Shown here in pieces: positions 19,208 through 28,648 of a DNA stretch of 64,000 bases. Each line of letters begins with the position of its first letter. Position 1 is the stretch's first letter. The DNA comes from Sphingobacteriales bacterium (GTDB lineage Bacteria > Bacteroidota > Bacteroidia > Chitinophagales > UBA2359). The notes under the pieces were generated by a model, which worked only from the letters and a program-made list of their open reading frames with translations, made no database searches and had not been told where the DNA came from. Made by a program: the position numbers and the translations under genes. The DNA is taken from contig CP064999.1 of the NCBI GenBank assembly GCA_016700115.1, positions 2,170,001 to 2,234,000 on the forward strand, written 5' to 3'.

Positions 19208-19867
19208 TCATAAAACCTCACCAATTGCTGCAGATAAGACATCTCTTATCGAACCATAGGTATTGTTCAAATAATTTCCGTTTAATTCATCGGGTAAAAC
19301 CCATTTTAAAGCTGTAATGCCTTCTTCCGTTTGAGGTTGTAAATTTTCACAAGCCTGACAAAACATCTTATACCAATAAGTAGTTTTTAAAATCCTGTTT
19401 CGCCGGTTATTGTCTAAATAAGTATGGTAAGTCGTGTTTTTATGGTTGATTTCAATCAATAACTCACCTGTAATTTCGGCATCGCTAATCCCTGTTTCTT
19501 CGGCTATTTCCCTTAGAGCGGCATCTGTCAATTGCTCGTTAAGCTCTACCTTACCTTTTGGCAAATCCCATTTTTCTCTCCGGCACATGAGTAACAGTTG
19601 TCCGGCTGCATTAAACACAACTCCGCCTGCTGCTGTAACCTGCTGATAATTGGCGTTGAAATCAGAGTCCAACTGCCTCATATTTTCATGGGTAATATAG
19701 ACTTCAGACAGCGAATTGCCATTCTTTTCTATGTAGTTGATAATGTCAGAGAGTTCATTCGCATTTTTATAGGTCAACTGCAAAATATCTTTTCTTTGCT
19801 GTGGAAGTAAATGGTGTGTTTGGGCAGATAAAATGACCGGTGTACCATTGATAAATATCTTACGCAT
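19208..19867 (-). CDS. Nudix hydrolase
   Basis: A 219-residue cytosolic protein. A complete Nudix box is present at about residues 123-145: GKVELNEQLTDAALREIAEE followed by TGI, which supplies the glutamates that bind Mg2+ for hydrolysis of X-linked nucleoside diphosphates. Upstream is AAGGVVFNAAGQLLLMCRRE KWDLPKG, the usual strand pair before the box. The N-terminal ~75 residues (MRKIFINGTPVILSAQTHHL) are an added domain seen in Bacteroidota Nudix proteins. The substrate cannot be told from sequence. It lies 98 bases from the start of the BNR gene on the same strand and is probably transcribed separately. Confidence 0.92.
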   Translation of the reverse strand: MRKIFINGTPVILSAQTHHLLPQQRKDILQLTYKNANELSDIINYIEKNGNSLSEVYITHENMRQLDSDFNANYQQVTAAGGVVFNAAGQLLLMCRREKWDLPKGKVELNEQLTDAALREIAEETGISDAEITGELLIEINHKNTTYHTYLDNNRRNRILKTTYWYKMFCQACENLQPQTEEGITALKWVLPDELNGNYLNNTYGSIRDVLSAAIGEVL

Positions 19868-20216
19868 AATTTTGGAATTGAAATCTGAACAATCAGAACA
19901 TTCAGCAAACCGGAGGTAAAGGTAAGTAAAGTTAAGTGGTTTAAAGTCAAATGAACAGTTTTGTTTCTATACATAAACACCGAATGTCTTTTAACAACAT
20001 GAATGGTAAGCGCATAAAATGATATTTTTTTCCCTTTTCAGGCAGAGTTCTGAAATAATAATTATAGCTCAAATCAATTTTCGGATTATTGAATAATAAC
20101 TATAATACTGATGAAACAAACTTTTCAGAATCTTACAAACAACATAACCGAACAGGTGATTTCTCGCAAACTTTTGTATCTTGCGTACTTTATCCACAAA
20201 TAAACATTGCTCAATT
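19868..20216. other. Divergent promoter region
   Basis: These 349 bases separate the Nudix gene (minus) from the M28 peptidase (plus). The segment TTTTGTATCTTGC at about 20173 comes close to, but does not match, the Bacteroidota TAnnTTTG box. No gene or stable hairpin is seen. Confidence 0.35.
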
Positions 20217-21806
20217 ATGAAGGAACGATTAATTATTTTATCCGTGCTAATTAGCATGACAATATCAGTTTTTGCGCAAAATCAGGCACCTGTAATCAGC
20301 AATGTGCAAGCATTTCCGGACGAAGTGAATAACAATGTTACCATTACCTTTGACGTAGCAGATGCTGAAGGTGATGCGCTTGAATTGGAGTTACGGGTGT
20401 CGGACAATTCAGGAGCGACTTATTTAGTCAACGATATTGCCGGGGTTTTTGGAGATGTAGGTTACCCAATTTCACCGGGCACAGGCAAGTCTATTACCTG
20501 GCAATACAACCCAGCAGAATTAAATTCAGGCATTTATTTGATTAAGCTGATTGCAGATGACCGTCAGCCGGTGGATATTCAAAACATAGTAAATCAGGTA
20601 AATATTTTTAACCTTTTGACCGATTTAACCGATATAGAAGGAGTAAGACATTATACCGCAGGGTTAGCAAATATTGAAGCGGTAAAAACACTGATGGAAA
20701 CCCGATTTACGGATGCCGGACTTCAAACTTCAAGGCAAGATTTTACTATAGGTGCTATTTCGGGACAAAATATCATTGGACGGAAGCAGGGACAGGGAGA
20801 TGAAACGAAAACGGTTATTATTGACGCTCATTTTGACACAGTTTCAAATTCACCGGGTGCTGACGATAATGGTTCAGGAGTTGTTGGTGTTTTAGAGGCT
20901 ATGCGTGTGCTTAGCTTTTATGAGTTTCGGAATAATATAAAATTTATTGGCTTTGATCAGGAAGAGGGCGGGCTTATAGGAAGCAGTTATTATGTGAACA
21001 ATGGGGGTGTTGAGCCATTTGAGTATATTAAAGGGGTTCTTAATTATGAAATGATTGGTTATTACTCAGAAGTACCAAACTCACAATCTGTACCTACGGG
21101 TTTCAATATTTTGTTTGCCGATGCCTATGCCCAGTTGGCAGCTAACGAGTTTAAAGGTGATTTTTTAATCAACGTAGCCAATACCCTGTCAAATCCTCTC
21201 CGCATTGCTTTTGATAGCTGCGCAGCCCTTTATGTACCTGAGTTGAAAGTCATTTCTTTAGCTGTTCCCGGAACAGGAAGTATTGCTCCCGACCTTCGCC
21301 GGAGTGATCATGCCAAATTTTGGGATGGAGGACATCGCGCCTTAATGTTGACGGATGGGGCAAATTTCAGAAACCTGAATTACCACACCCCAAACGATGT
21401 AGTCAGCACACTTGATTTTGATTTTATGGCTAATAACGTGAAAGCTACGGTTGCAACCGCCGCACATTTGGCAGAGGTAAGGCATTGTACCACTGCCGTT
21501 ACAGCAGTCAGTCTGACAACAGGCATTGACGATGGAATAAAAAACACAAAATTGAACTTTGCAATTCAACCCAATCCGGCGGCAAACAGTACATCTATTG
21601 TCTTGCCTTTTCAACCTTTTTCAGAAAAAATTGAGTTGAAGATAATTGACATTTCGGGTAAAACAGTGCTGACCCAGGCATTTGCTCAAGCGTCAAGTTC
21701 AACCACTTACTTGCTTCGAACCGATTCAATACCTAACGGGGTTTATATTGTGGTGCTGAAAGCCGGTGAACACCATGCTGTTCAAAGATTGGTCATCAAC
21801 CGATAG
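20217..21806 (+). CDS. T9SS-secreted M28-family metallopeptidase
   Basis: A 529-residue protein from ATG 20217 (MKERLIILSVLISMTISVFA, a signal peptide); an in-frame TTG at 20181 is less likely. After an Fn3/Ig-like domain (about 25-125, PVISNVQAFPDEVNNNVTI) comes the M28 zinc aminopeptidase domain. Visible metal and catalytic residues are DAHFDTV (His), GADDNGSGVVGVLEA (bridging Asp), DQEEGGLIGSSYY (general-base Glu and ligand Glu) and RRSDHAKFWDGG (His). The C-terminus is a T9SS sorting domain (IQPNPAANSTSIVLPF, IDISGKTVLTQAF, IPNGVYIVVLKAG). It should release N-terminal amino acids from peptides outside the cell. Confidence 0.92.
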   Translation: MKERLIILSVLISMTISVFAQNQAPVISNVQAFPDEVNNNVTITFDVADAEGDALELELRVSDNSGATYLVNDIAGVFGDVGYPISPGTGKSITWQYNPAELNSGIYLIKLIADDRQPVDIQNIVNQVNIFNLLTDLTDIEGVRHYTAGLANIEAVKTLMETRFTDAGLQTSRQDFTIGAISGQNIIGRKQGQGDETKTVIIDAHFDTVSNSPGADDNGSGVVGVLEAMRVLSFYEFRNNIKFIGFDQEEGGLIGSSYYVNNGGVEPFEYIKGVLNYEMIGYYSEVPNSQSVPTGFNILFADAYAQLAANEFKGDFLINVANTLSNPLRIAFDSCAALYVPELKVISLAVPGTGSIAPDLRRSDHAKFWDGGHRALMLTDGANFRNLNYHTPNDVVSTLDFDFMANNVKATVATAAHLAEVRHCTTAVTAVSLTTGIDDGIKNTKLNFAIQPNPAANSTSIVLPFQPFSEKIELKIIDISGKTVLTQAFAQASSSTTYLLRTDSIPNGVYIVVLKAGEHHAVQRLVINR

Positions 21807-21912
21807 GATTGTTCGAAACTCGCTTTATTTGATTTCTGCTCATGCTATTGAACGGGTTATAGACAGAAGTTTTTCACCATCAATGGTAATTCTTGTTTAA
21901 AGACATATATGA

Positions 21913-22257
21913 TTAATGCACACGTCCGCCTAATGGAACCTCCAAATCGGGTTGCAATAGCACGATATGTCCTTCCGAATCGGGCAAACCAAGCACAAGA
22001 ACTTCCGACATAAAGTCTGCAATTTGCCGGGGTGAAAAATTGACTACTGCAATAACCAATCGTCCGATGAGTTGTTCCGGTGTATAGTAACGGGTGATTT
22101 GTGCTGAACTTTTTTTGATACCCAATTCAGTGCCGAAATCAATCAGCAATTTAAAAGCCGGTTTCCGGGCTTTTTCAAAAACCCGGGCATCGGTTATTTT
22201 CCCAACCCGCATATCTACCATTAAAAAATTTTCAAAGCTCAAGGGAGTTGATACCAT
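21913..22257 (-). CDS. csaA: CsaA-like tRNA-binding domain protein
   Basis: A 114-residue single-domain protein with the OB-fold tRNA-binding signature: FLMVDMRVGKITDARVF at the N-terminus, KSSAQIT in the middle and VVNFSPRQIADFMSEVLVLG near the end. This matches CsaA, a dimeric protein with export-chaperone and tRNA-binding activity in Bacillus. YgjH-type proteins are an alternative label. Length is normal for the family. It lies 51 bases downstream of metF on the same strand and the two may be co-transcribed. Confidence 0.92.
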   Translation of the reverse strand: MVSTPLSFENFLMVDMRVGKITDARVFEKARKPAFKLLIDFGTELGIKKSSAQITRYYTPEQLIGRLVIAVVNFSPRQIADFMSEVLVLGLPDSEGHIVLLQPDLEVPLGGRVH

Positions 22258-22308
22258 AAGATTTAGGTGTTGAAGTTTGAGAGCAATACTGAAAATGGAT
22301 TGGCAGCT

Positions 22309-23262
22309 TTAAAAAATCTGCTTCATAATTTGTTTAACTGAAGCTGTGTTGCTCATCGTATAGAAGTGAAGACAAGGCACCCCGAATTCAATCAGTTCTC
22401 GGCATTGCTGCGATGCCCATTCAATTCCTAATTGTTCTGCAGCTTCGTCTGTTTTACAGGAATGAAGTGCATCGGTTAAGTCTTCCGGAATTGAGATATT
22501 GAAAGTGCTTGGTAGTGAATGAACCTGCTTTTTACGGGTTATCGGTTTCAGCCCCGGAATGATGGGAACTTCTATTCCTATGTTGCGGCAAGCAATGACA
22601 AAATCTGTAAACTTTTTGTTGTCGTAAAACATTTGGGTAACAATATAATGCGCTCCGGCATCAACTTTTTGTTTCAGATACAACAAGTCTGCTTTTAGAT
22701 TAGGGGCTTCAATATGTTTTTCAGGATAACCGGCCACTCCAATACAAAAATCGGTTCTGAATCCGTTCGATAGTTCTTCTTCAAGGTAAACCCCTTTGTT
22801 CAGGTTGACCACTTGCTGAACAAGTTCCAATGCATTTTTATTGCCCTTGGGTTCAGGCACAAAATGGGTTTCAGGTTTAACCGCATCTCCTCTCAGCAAA
22901 AGCACATTGTTAATGCCAAGGTAATTTAAATCCACGAGGGCATCTTCTGTTTCGGACCGGGCAAATCCACCACAAACTAAGTGCGGAACGGCATCTATTC
23001 CATACTTATAAGCCAATGCCGCACAAATTCCGACTGTTCCTGGACGCTTGCGCACATCAATTTTTTCAAAAAGCCCGTTTTCAAGTTGTTTGAATTTATA
23101 TTCTGCCCGATGGTAAGTAACATTGATAAAAGGAGGGTGAAACTCCAGCAATTCATCCAAAATGCGGTATATGGACTGAATACTTTTACCCTTTAAAGGT
23201 GGTAATATCTCAAACGACAAGAGCGTTTTTTGGCGATTTGCTAAGTGCTCGGTAACTTTCAA
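22309..23262 (-). CDS. metF: Methylenetetrahydrofolate reductase
   Basis: A 317-residue FAD-dependent TIM-barrel enzyme that reduces 5,10-methylene- to 5-methyl-tetrahydrofolate for methionine synthesis. Motifs: SFEILPPLKG near the N-terminus (catalytic Glu region), PFINVTYH, VPHLVCGG, NNVLLLRGD (FAD-binding region), IGVAGYPEKH, and the end-barrel IVTQMFYDN and VPIIPGLKPI. Length is typical of the short bacterial MetF without a regulatory domain. The first codon appears to be TTG (23262); no ATG lies just upstream in frame, so translation may be modest. No SAM riboswitch could be recognised upstream. Confidence 0.95.
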   Translation of the reverse strand: MKVTEHLANRQKTLLSFEILPPLKGKSIQSIYRILDELLEFHPPFINVTYHRAEYKFKQLENGLFEKIDVRKRPGTVGICAALAYKYGIDAVPHLVCGGFARSETEDALVDLNYLGINNVLLLRGDAVKPETHFVPEPKGNKNALELVQQVVNLNKGVYLEEELSNGFRTDFCIGVAGYPEKHIEAPNLKADLLYLKQKVDAGAHYIVTQMFYDNKKFTDFVIACRNIGIEVPIIPGLKPITRKKQVHSLPSTFNISIPEDLTDALHSCKTDEAAEQLGIEWASQQCRELIEFGVPCLHFYTMSNTASVKQIMKQIF

Positions 23263-23974
23263 AGCAGCGCTGTTTGTAGGCGAATTGATTTACGAACCAG
23301 TTTCTATAAAAAGTGTTAAAACAAGATTCTTTGAAATTTTGTTTAAGCGGCTATTATTTTGGAGCAAAATCAAAATTACCGATTAGTTTTCTGAAACATT
23401 ACGCAGGTATCCAAAGGGAAAACAATTACGCCATAAGGCAGGGGAATTAAATTCCAAAAAATTTAAAACTTATGACAACAAACTATTTGATGCTTTTTAA
23501 CCCCATACATTCTTAACGGGTTGTGTAAGAAGCAACAACAATTCTATCATCAATTTAAAAGGGAGGTGGCTGTTGTTTTTAGAATTTTGAAACTCATAAG
23601 TGACTAAGTTTTATTTGATATATTATGAGCCTCTAAAAATAAAATGAACTAATTCTTACAATCCTAAGCTAAAATTAAATCAAATAAAATCAAAAACGAA
23701 GTAAGAAATGGTTCATTTCTTATTTGCTTCTTCAATTAAATTAAAATTTTCTTAGTTTCTAAATCTTTTATTAAGGCAATAAAAGCAATTTCCTTTCTTA
23801 AAATTTCAATTAAAAACTTTCACATTGCTTTTTTCTAAATTTTTGAAATAAGAAATGAACCTAATCTTGTTTCCTTAATCTTTTTAAAGACAATTTTCTT
23901 CAGTAAAAGAGGCAATATTCTTTCATAAAAAATCAATTTTTTTTACAAGAAAAACAGTTTTTTTGCCTTTCTTA
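23263..23974. other. AT-rich gene-free region
   Basis: Over 700 bases with no gene. From about 23640 the base composition falls to extreme AT and the sequence has recurring short words (AAGAAATG, CTTATTTGC, CTTTCTTAAAAT). This looks like decayed low-complexity DNA at the boundary of the accessory segment that follows. No CRISPR, tRNA or clear terminator. Confidence 0.5.
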
Positions 23975-24850
23975 TCAATAGTTATGCTGCTCTAAAAACA
24001 GCTCTTTTAAATATCCGCTTGTGTTTTGTTCTTCTTCTTTGTTAACCTCAAAACCAAGATTACCGGCAACAAATTCTGTGGTTTCTATAAAGAGTTCGGT
24101 CATTAAAAAAAATGCTTTCCAGTTTTCTTCAATTTCATGGTTGGAATAGGTTAATAATATTTTGTTATAAAGTTCATACGTCAGATACTTTTTTAAATGC
24201 TTAGAGGCGGTGCCTGTTGAGATGCCAAAATTGTTTTCTACCCCAACTTTCCAATGTATCATTCTCATAAACATAGGTCTTACTATCGTTTCCAACATTT
24301 CTTTTGCATAGAAAATCTCTTTTCGCAAAAGCCCTTTAGCAACGTAAGTGCTTACCCACCAAAACTCATTGCAAATCTCTAAAAACTCGCTATAAGCAGG
24401 TTTCCTTATATGGTAGTCGGCATCACTTGGAGTGATAGTTTCAGGAAAAAGGAGGTCTTTGTCAAGCCAAATGATGGTCAGACTGTCAGGTTTAAAATCT
24501 GATTTAAATTTTTGTACTGGAAATAAAGTTAAGTCAATGCGGTTTTTATCTTCAAACAACATCAAATAAGAGAACCCAATTCTTTCTTTTTTACAATTTT
24601 CACAGACAAAGTTCATATTGTCAGGTAATTGAACAATAATCTTTTCTCCGAAAATATGAATCCAGGAATGGTCAGCGGTAAAGCTTTCGAGCTCATCAAC
24701 TAAAAAAACCAAATCATAATCCTGTAGTCTGTCTGATTTAACACTGGGGTTTGCTTTTGAGCCGTTTAGTAAAACTGCTCTTATTCTTATGTCTTGGTTG
24801 GCAATTTCAAGAATCAGATGTTTAATTTCTGTGTCTGTTCTCATTACCAT
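23975..24850 (-). CDS. Aminoglycoside 6-adenylyltransferase (AadE/AadS-type)
   Basis: A 291-residue nucleotidyltransferase that would adenylylate streptomycin-class aminoglycosides at the 6-hydroxyl. The active-site block is clear: VLLNGSKANPSVKSD, then LQDYDLVFLV (Gly30, Ser31, Asp44 and Asp46, the metal-binding acidic pair). Downstream the family pattern continues with YLMLFEDKNRIDLTLFPV, then a helical C-terminal domain with NEFWWVSTYVAKGLLRKE and MLETIVRPMFMRMIHWKVG. Length fits the AadK/AadE/AadS family (about 280-300). The start could be ATG 24850 or ATG 24844. It is surrounded by AT-rich DNA, consistent with acquisition, but chromosomal copies are common in Bacteroidota and resistance is not proven. 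Confidence 0.9.
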   Translation of the reverse strand: MVMRTDTEIKHLILEIANQDIRIRAVLLNGSKANPSVKSDRLQDYDLVFLVDELESFTADHSWIHIFGEKIIVQLPDNMNFVCENCKKERIGFSYLMLFEDKNRIDLTLFPVQKFKSDFKPDSLTIIWLDKDLLFPETITPSDADYHIRKPAYSEFLEICNEFWWVSTYVAKGLLRKEIFYAKEMLETIVRPMFMRMIHWKVGVENNFGISTGTASKHLKKYLTYELYNKILLTYSNHEIEENWKAFFLMTELFIETTEFVAGNLGFEVNKEEEQNTSGYLKELFLEQHNY

Positions 24851-25085
24851 GTTGCCATTTAAAATTACCTGTAAATACAGGCAGGTTATAGTTTAAAGTG
24901 TGGAATCACTCTTTTGGACAAAAACTTTTGGGCTATTGCGGATGCTATTGTTAAGGGGCAACCTTGTCGGGCATATTGGGAAAATCCAAATCAATTTACC
25001 GTTTGTAGTCTGATTTTTTTTGGGATAAATAGAAGGGTAACCGATAAAACGCCTTCATTGTGAAGTATCATAAAGACAAAGCATA

Positions 25086-25523
25086 TTAAGCGTTTTCGGC
25101 GAATTTCTTGAAGGCATTTAAGTATTGTAAAGATTGCTTTTTAAATGCTCCGGGCATAAGAAAGGCGATAATTTTCATAAAAATACCCTTAAATTGAAAT
25201 TCGTTTTCAGTAATATATTTTGTTCGTTCCTCCGAAATTTTCACAAACTTATTTTTTACAATGTTGAAAACATTATCCACCTCATAAGTTCCTGAAAATT
25301 CTTCCGGCAAATTGCGCACTGTAATAGTTTCAATCATTTCGATTTCCCGTTTACCCATTTTAAACCTTAGTTTCGACTTAGCGCCAACTTGCCCCGGTGT
25401 TCCGCTGAGTGGTTCAAAACTTTGTAAACCTTCCATCCATTTGCCCATATTGTCAACATTGTCGAACAATTCAATGACTTTGTCTATCGGTTTGTTGATT
25501 TCTATTTCTACGGTGTATTTCAT
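25086..25523 (-). CDS. SRPBCC (START-like) family protein
   Basis: A 145-residue protein from ATG 25523 (MKYTVEIEINKPIDKVIELF); a longer frame to 25562 adds a basic tail that is unlikely to be native. The opening beta strand plus 'INKPIDKVIELFDNVDN' and 'MGKWMEGLQSFEPLSG' are the signature of the polyketide-cyclase/START-like helix-grip fold that binds a hydrophobic ligand. The second half (KREIEMIETITVRNLPEEF, and FMKIIAFLMPGAFKKQS) fits the sheet and final helix. The ligand is unknown. It lies 235 bases upstream of the aminoglycoside gene on the same strand, probably as a separate unit. Confidence 0.85.
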   Translation of the reverse strand: MKYTVEIEINKPIDKVIELFDNVDNMGKWMEGLQSFEPLSGTPGQVGAKSKLRFKMGKREIEMIETITVRNLPEEFSGTYEVDNVFNIVKNKFVKISEERTKYITENEFQFKGIFMKIIAFLMPGAFKKQSLQYLNAFKKFAENA

Positions 25524-26028
25524 GTTGTTTTTTTTAAAAAAATTACAAAACTTATTTGGCAAAACTGTTTTTTCGAGCAGGGTAAATGAACCCCTTTATT
25601 TACCGCTACATTCACAGCCAAATATAAACAAAACATGTTGCAGGTATTCGTCTTTTTGGTAAAATTTTTTAAAACCTGCTTATGGTATTCATAATGAGTC
25701 GCTAATAGTAAGGGTTAAATCTTTCAAAGTTTACGGAATAGCATATTGATTTTAATCTGTTTTGGTTTTTGTTGGGTTAACGCTTTTATCAATGACGACA
25801 AATCATGAAGTTCTAAATTGAATATACCTTTTTAGTGCGAAACCTTCCCAATAATTAATAAGTCGTTAAATTGGGGAAAAAGGACAAACAAGCGATTTGC
25901 TTCCAACATTTTTTTAAAGCCAGATCGCATAAAATATGTCATTTGTGCTTTTTTGTAAAACTTTGAGAAAAAAAAAGGGTTATAAGTAATGTCATTTAAC
26001 AATTAGAATCTCACAAATACGATAGTAA
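25524..26028. other. Divergent AT-rich intergenic region
   Basis: About 500 bases between the SRPBCC gene (minus) and the Rpn-type nuclease gene (plus). It is AT-rich with several T- and A-runs, and no promoter box or structure could be called with confidence. No gene is seen. Confidence 0.4.
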
Positions 26029-26907
26029 ATGGTTCTTGCAGGTTTAGATAATGAAGTTGTTTTTAAGAAAGCATTTACAGACCTGATTGTATTTAAGGCT
26101 TTTGTACGAGATATTGTAGGAATTGAAATCGAACCCGATAAAATCGAAACTGAAAAATCTTTTGAACCCCGTCCGGGTAGTATAGCCTTCAAATACGATA
26201 TATTTGCTGAAGACTCGAAGCGGCGGATTATTGTCGAAATTCAAAAAGTAGATTACGACTACAATTTCAATCGCTTTTTACACTACCATATCCAAGGTAT
26301 TACCGAACAACAAATAAATTCTTCCGATTATAATATTCAGCGGAAAGTTTATACCATTGTTGTCATTACTGCACCATATAAGGTAAACAAAGAAACGGGA
26401 GAAATCATCAGAGATGAAGTTCTTATTACCAACCTTAACCCCTGTAACCTTCAAAAAGAAGAAAGAAACCTGTATGGCCATAAGCTGATATTTCTAAATC
26501 CGAATTATAAGGGACCGGAAACCCCGGAAAATTACCGCGATTGGTTAGACCTCATTTACGAGAGTATGCACCATCCTAAAAATCCCAAACTCAATCCAAA
26601 CAACCAAGCGGTACAACGCGCAGCCGGCTTGGTACAATACGACAATATCAGTCCCGAAGAACTTGCAGAGCTGAAAATAGCCACCGGCAGAGCCAAGGTT
26701 TTACAAATTACTTATGAAGAAGGCTTGGAAGAAGGCTTGGAAAAAGGGATGGAAAAAGGCTTGGAAAAAGGAATTTTGAAAGGTGTGGAAGCAGGTATTT
26801 CTATCGCCATCAAAGCACTTATTTCTCAAGGTATTTTGACCGATGAGCAAATCGCTCAGGCTTTGAATGTGGAGGTGGAGAGGGTGAAAGAGATAAGAGA
26901 ATTGTGA
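26029..26907 (+). CDS. Rpn-family recombination-promoting nuclease (PD-(D/E)XK, transposase-like)
   Basis: A 292-residue protein. The N-terminal PD-(D/E)XK core is visible: YDIFAEDSKRRIIVEIQKVD, with Asp57, Glu70 and the Gln-Lys pair at 72-73 as the D-ExQK catalytic set. It is preceded by the family opening DNEVVFKKAFTDLIVFKAFV and followed by RFLHYHIQGITEQQI. The C-terminal ~70 residues are the variable Rpn tail: a Glu/Lys/Gly repeat (EEGLEEGLEKGMEKGLEKGI) and then a small helical bundle (LTDEQIAQALNVEVERVKEI). Family members are DNA endonucleases that promote RecA-independent recombination and spread horizontally; they are often named transposases although no terminal repeats are known. None were seen here. 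Confidence 0.9.
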   Translation: MVLAGLDNEVVFKKAFTDLIVFKAFVRDIVGIEIEPDKIETEKSFEPRPGSIAFKYDIFAEDSKRRIIVEIQKVDYDYNFNRFLHYHIQGITEQQINSSDYNIQRKVYTIVVITAPYKVNKETGEIIRDEVLITNLNPCNLQKEERNLYGHKLIFLNPNYKGPETPENYRDWLDLIYESMHHPKNPKLNPNNQAVQRAAGLVQYDNISPEELAELKIATGRAKVLQITYEEGLEEGLEKGMEKGLEKGILKGVEAGISIAIKALISQGILTDEQIAQALNVEVERVKEIREL

Positions 26908-26987
26908 TGTCAATTAGATTGTAGTGAAATAAGTTACCTAAAAAAGTAACAATGCTGACTAATTCATATAAATTAAAATCAATCAAC

Positions 26988-27443
26988 ATGAACGAATCAA
27001 CAGTTGCAAGCATCTTAAATAGTGTATCTGAAGAATTTGGATGGAAGCCTTGGGGAACACCTGATCTTGCTAAGACACAAGCAATAAATAGCAACATTGT
27101 ACTATCGGTACACAAGTCAAAGAGAAATGTATACTTCAATTTAGGTGTAATACCTAAAATAATTGCTAATTCAGAAGTTGAGTTCAAACTTTATGTAGAA
27201 GAACGGGAGGGAGGAATTCAAGTTTGGACTAAAAGAATTGCTGGAAAAGTGTTTGACAACTTGAAAGAAAAGTATAAAGATAGAAAAATTACTTTCTCAA
27301 CATCTAAAACTGTTTCAGGGTATAAGAAGTTGGCATATAAGACCTATAAAAACGTTGATGTGAATAATCTTAAAGCTGAGATAAGTAACTTCTATAAAAC
27401 CGAATGGGAAGATATTATTGCTGACTTATTTAAAGTTGTTTAA
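26988..27443 (+). CDS. Hypothetical protein
   Basis: A 151-residue soluble protein from ATG 26988 (MNESTVASILNSVSEEFGWK); an in-frame upstream ATG at 26952 is possible. The pattern is mixed alpha/beta: VLSVHKSKRNVYFNLG, EFKLYVEEREGGIQVWTKR and then KITFSTSKTVSGYKKLAYKT, ending with an amphipathic helix (KTEWEDIIADLFKVV). Rich in Lys, Val and Ser. No family is recognised. It lies 80 bases after the Rpn-type nuclease on the same strand, and its stop is 7 bases before the ATG of mqnC. A short inverted repeat (GTTAC / GTAAC, about 26932-26949) sits upstream. Confidence 0.7.
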   Translation: MNESTVASILNSVSEEFGWKPWGTPDLAKTQAINSNIVLSVHKSKRNVYFNLGVIPKIIANSEVEFKLYVEEREGGIQVWTKRIAGKVFDNLKEKYKDRKITFSTSKTVSGYKKLAYKTYKNVDVNNLKAEISNFYKTEWEDIIADLFKVV

Positions 27444-27450
27444 CATCACT

Positions 27451-28590
27451 ATGCAAACCACCACCCTGTTAGAAAGAGCCTTAGCCTTAGATGCACTAAG
27501 CATTGAGGAAGGTGCTTATTTGTTTACCCATGCACCGACTGCTCAATTGATGTATGTGGGGAATGAGCTTCGCAAAATACACAAAAAGGATACTTTAGGC
27601 ATCGTTACCTGGCAAATAGACCGGAACGTAAACACGACCAATGTTTGTGTTGCCAACTGCAAGTTTTGCAATTTCTTTGTGCCCCCCGGCAGCAAACATA
27701 CAGACAAGGCCTATATCACCGACTTAGAAACCTATAAACTCAAAATTGAAGAAACGCTTCGTTTTGGGGGCGATCAGTTGTTGTTACAAGGAGGGCATCA
27801 TCCCGATTTAGGCCTTGATTTTTATGCCACTCTTTTCAAAGAGCTCAAAGCGAATTATCCCAACATCAAACTTCATGCGCTCGGACCTCCTGAAATTGTG
27901 CATATTTCAGAAGTCAGTGGCACTACTTACGAACAAACACTCCGCACATTGATAGATGCAGGGTTGGACTCTTTGCCGGGTGCCGGTGCAGAAATATTAG
28001 TTGACCGTGTTCGCAGGTTGATTGCACAGGGCAAGTGTGGCGGACAGGAATGGTTGAATGTGATGCGTGTGGCACATCAGTTAGGTTTGACAACTTCCTG
28101 TACAATGATGTTCGGTCATGTCGAAACCATCGAGGAGCGGATGCAGCATTTAGTCTGGCTGCGGGAAGTGCAAACCGAAAAGCCAAAAAATGCCAAAGGA
28201 TTTTCCGCATTTATACCCTGGCCTTATCAGGATGAAGGCACTACCCTTCGCCGAATCAAAAACATCCGCAACGAAGTTACAGGGGAAGAATATGTGCGAA
28301 TGATTGCCATTAGCCGTATTATGCTCAACAATATTCCCAATATTCAGGCATCGTGGCTGACTATTGGCAAAGAAATTGCGCAAATTTGCCTTCATGCCGG
28401 AGCAAACGACTTTGGCTCTATTATGATTGAAGAGAATGTAGTTTCTGCTGCCGGCGCACCTCACCGGTTTACCTCTAAAGGCATTAAACAAGCTATTATA
28501 GAGGCAGGATTTGAACCTCGGCTTCGCAATCAGCAATACGAATTCAGAGAAGAGCCACAGGAATTTGAACAACAAGTCATTACCTATTGA
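27451..28590 (+). CDS. mqnC: Cyclic dehypoxanthinyl futalosine synthase
   Basis: A 379-residue radical SAM enzyme of the futalosine menaquinone pathway; it cyclises dehypoxanthine futalosine. The start is ATG 27451 (MQTTTLLERALALDALSIEE). The cluster-binding CX3CX2C motif is at Cys66, Cys70 and Cys73 (NVCVANCKFCNF), preceded by the MqnC-type block TWQIDRNVNTTNVC. MqnE, the related aminofutalosine synthase, differs here. Further matches are LLQGGHHPDLG, LDSLPGAGAEILVDRVRRL and FIPWPYQDEGT. No other mqn gene is in the window, which is usual because they are scattered in Bacteroidota. It indicates that menaquinone is made by the futalosine rather than the classical MenFD route. Confidence 0.93.
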   Translation: MQTTTLLERALALDALSIEEGAYLFTHAPTAQLMYVGNELRKIHKKDTLGIVTWQIDRNVNTTNVCVANCKFCNFFVPPGSKHTDKAYITDLETYKLKIEETLRFGGDQLLLQGGHHPDLGLDFYATLFKELKANYPNIKLHALGPPEIVHISEVSGTTYEQTLRTLIDAGLDSLPGAGAEILVDRVRRLIAQGKCGGQEWLNVMRVAHQLGLTTSCTMMFGHVETIEERMQHLVWLREVQTEKPKNAKGFSAFIPWPYQDEGTTLRRIKNIRNEVTGEEYVRMIAISRIMLNNIPNIQASWLTIGKEIAQICLHAGANDFGSIMIEENVVSAAGAPHRFTSKGIKQAIIEAGFEPRLRNQQYEFREEPQEFEQQVITY

Positions 28591-28648
28591 GCCTGAAAAT
28601 ATATTGTCAAGTCCAATCCGGCTATTTTCCTTTTGTAATTTTTAGTCA

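Noticed and set aside
23263..23974. SAM-type riboswitch upstream of metF
   Set aside because: I could not draw a conserved core or a pseudoknot; the sequence upstream of the TTG start shows no recognisable aptamer.
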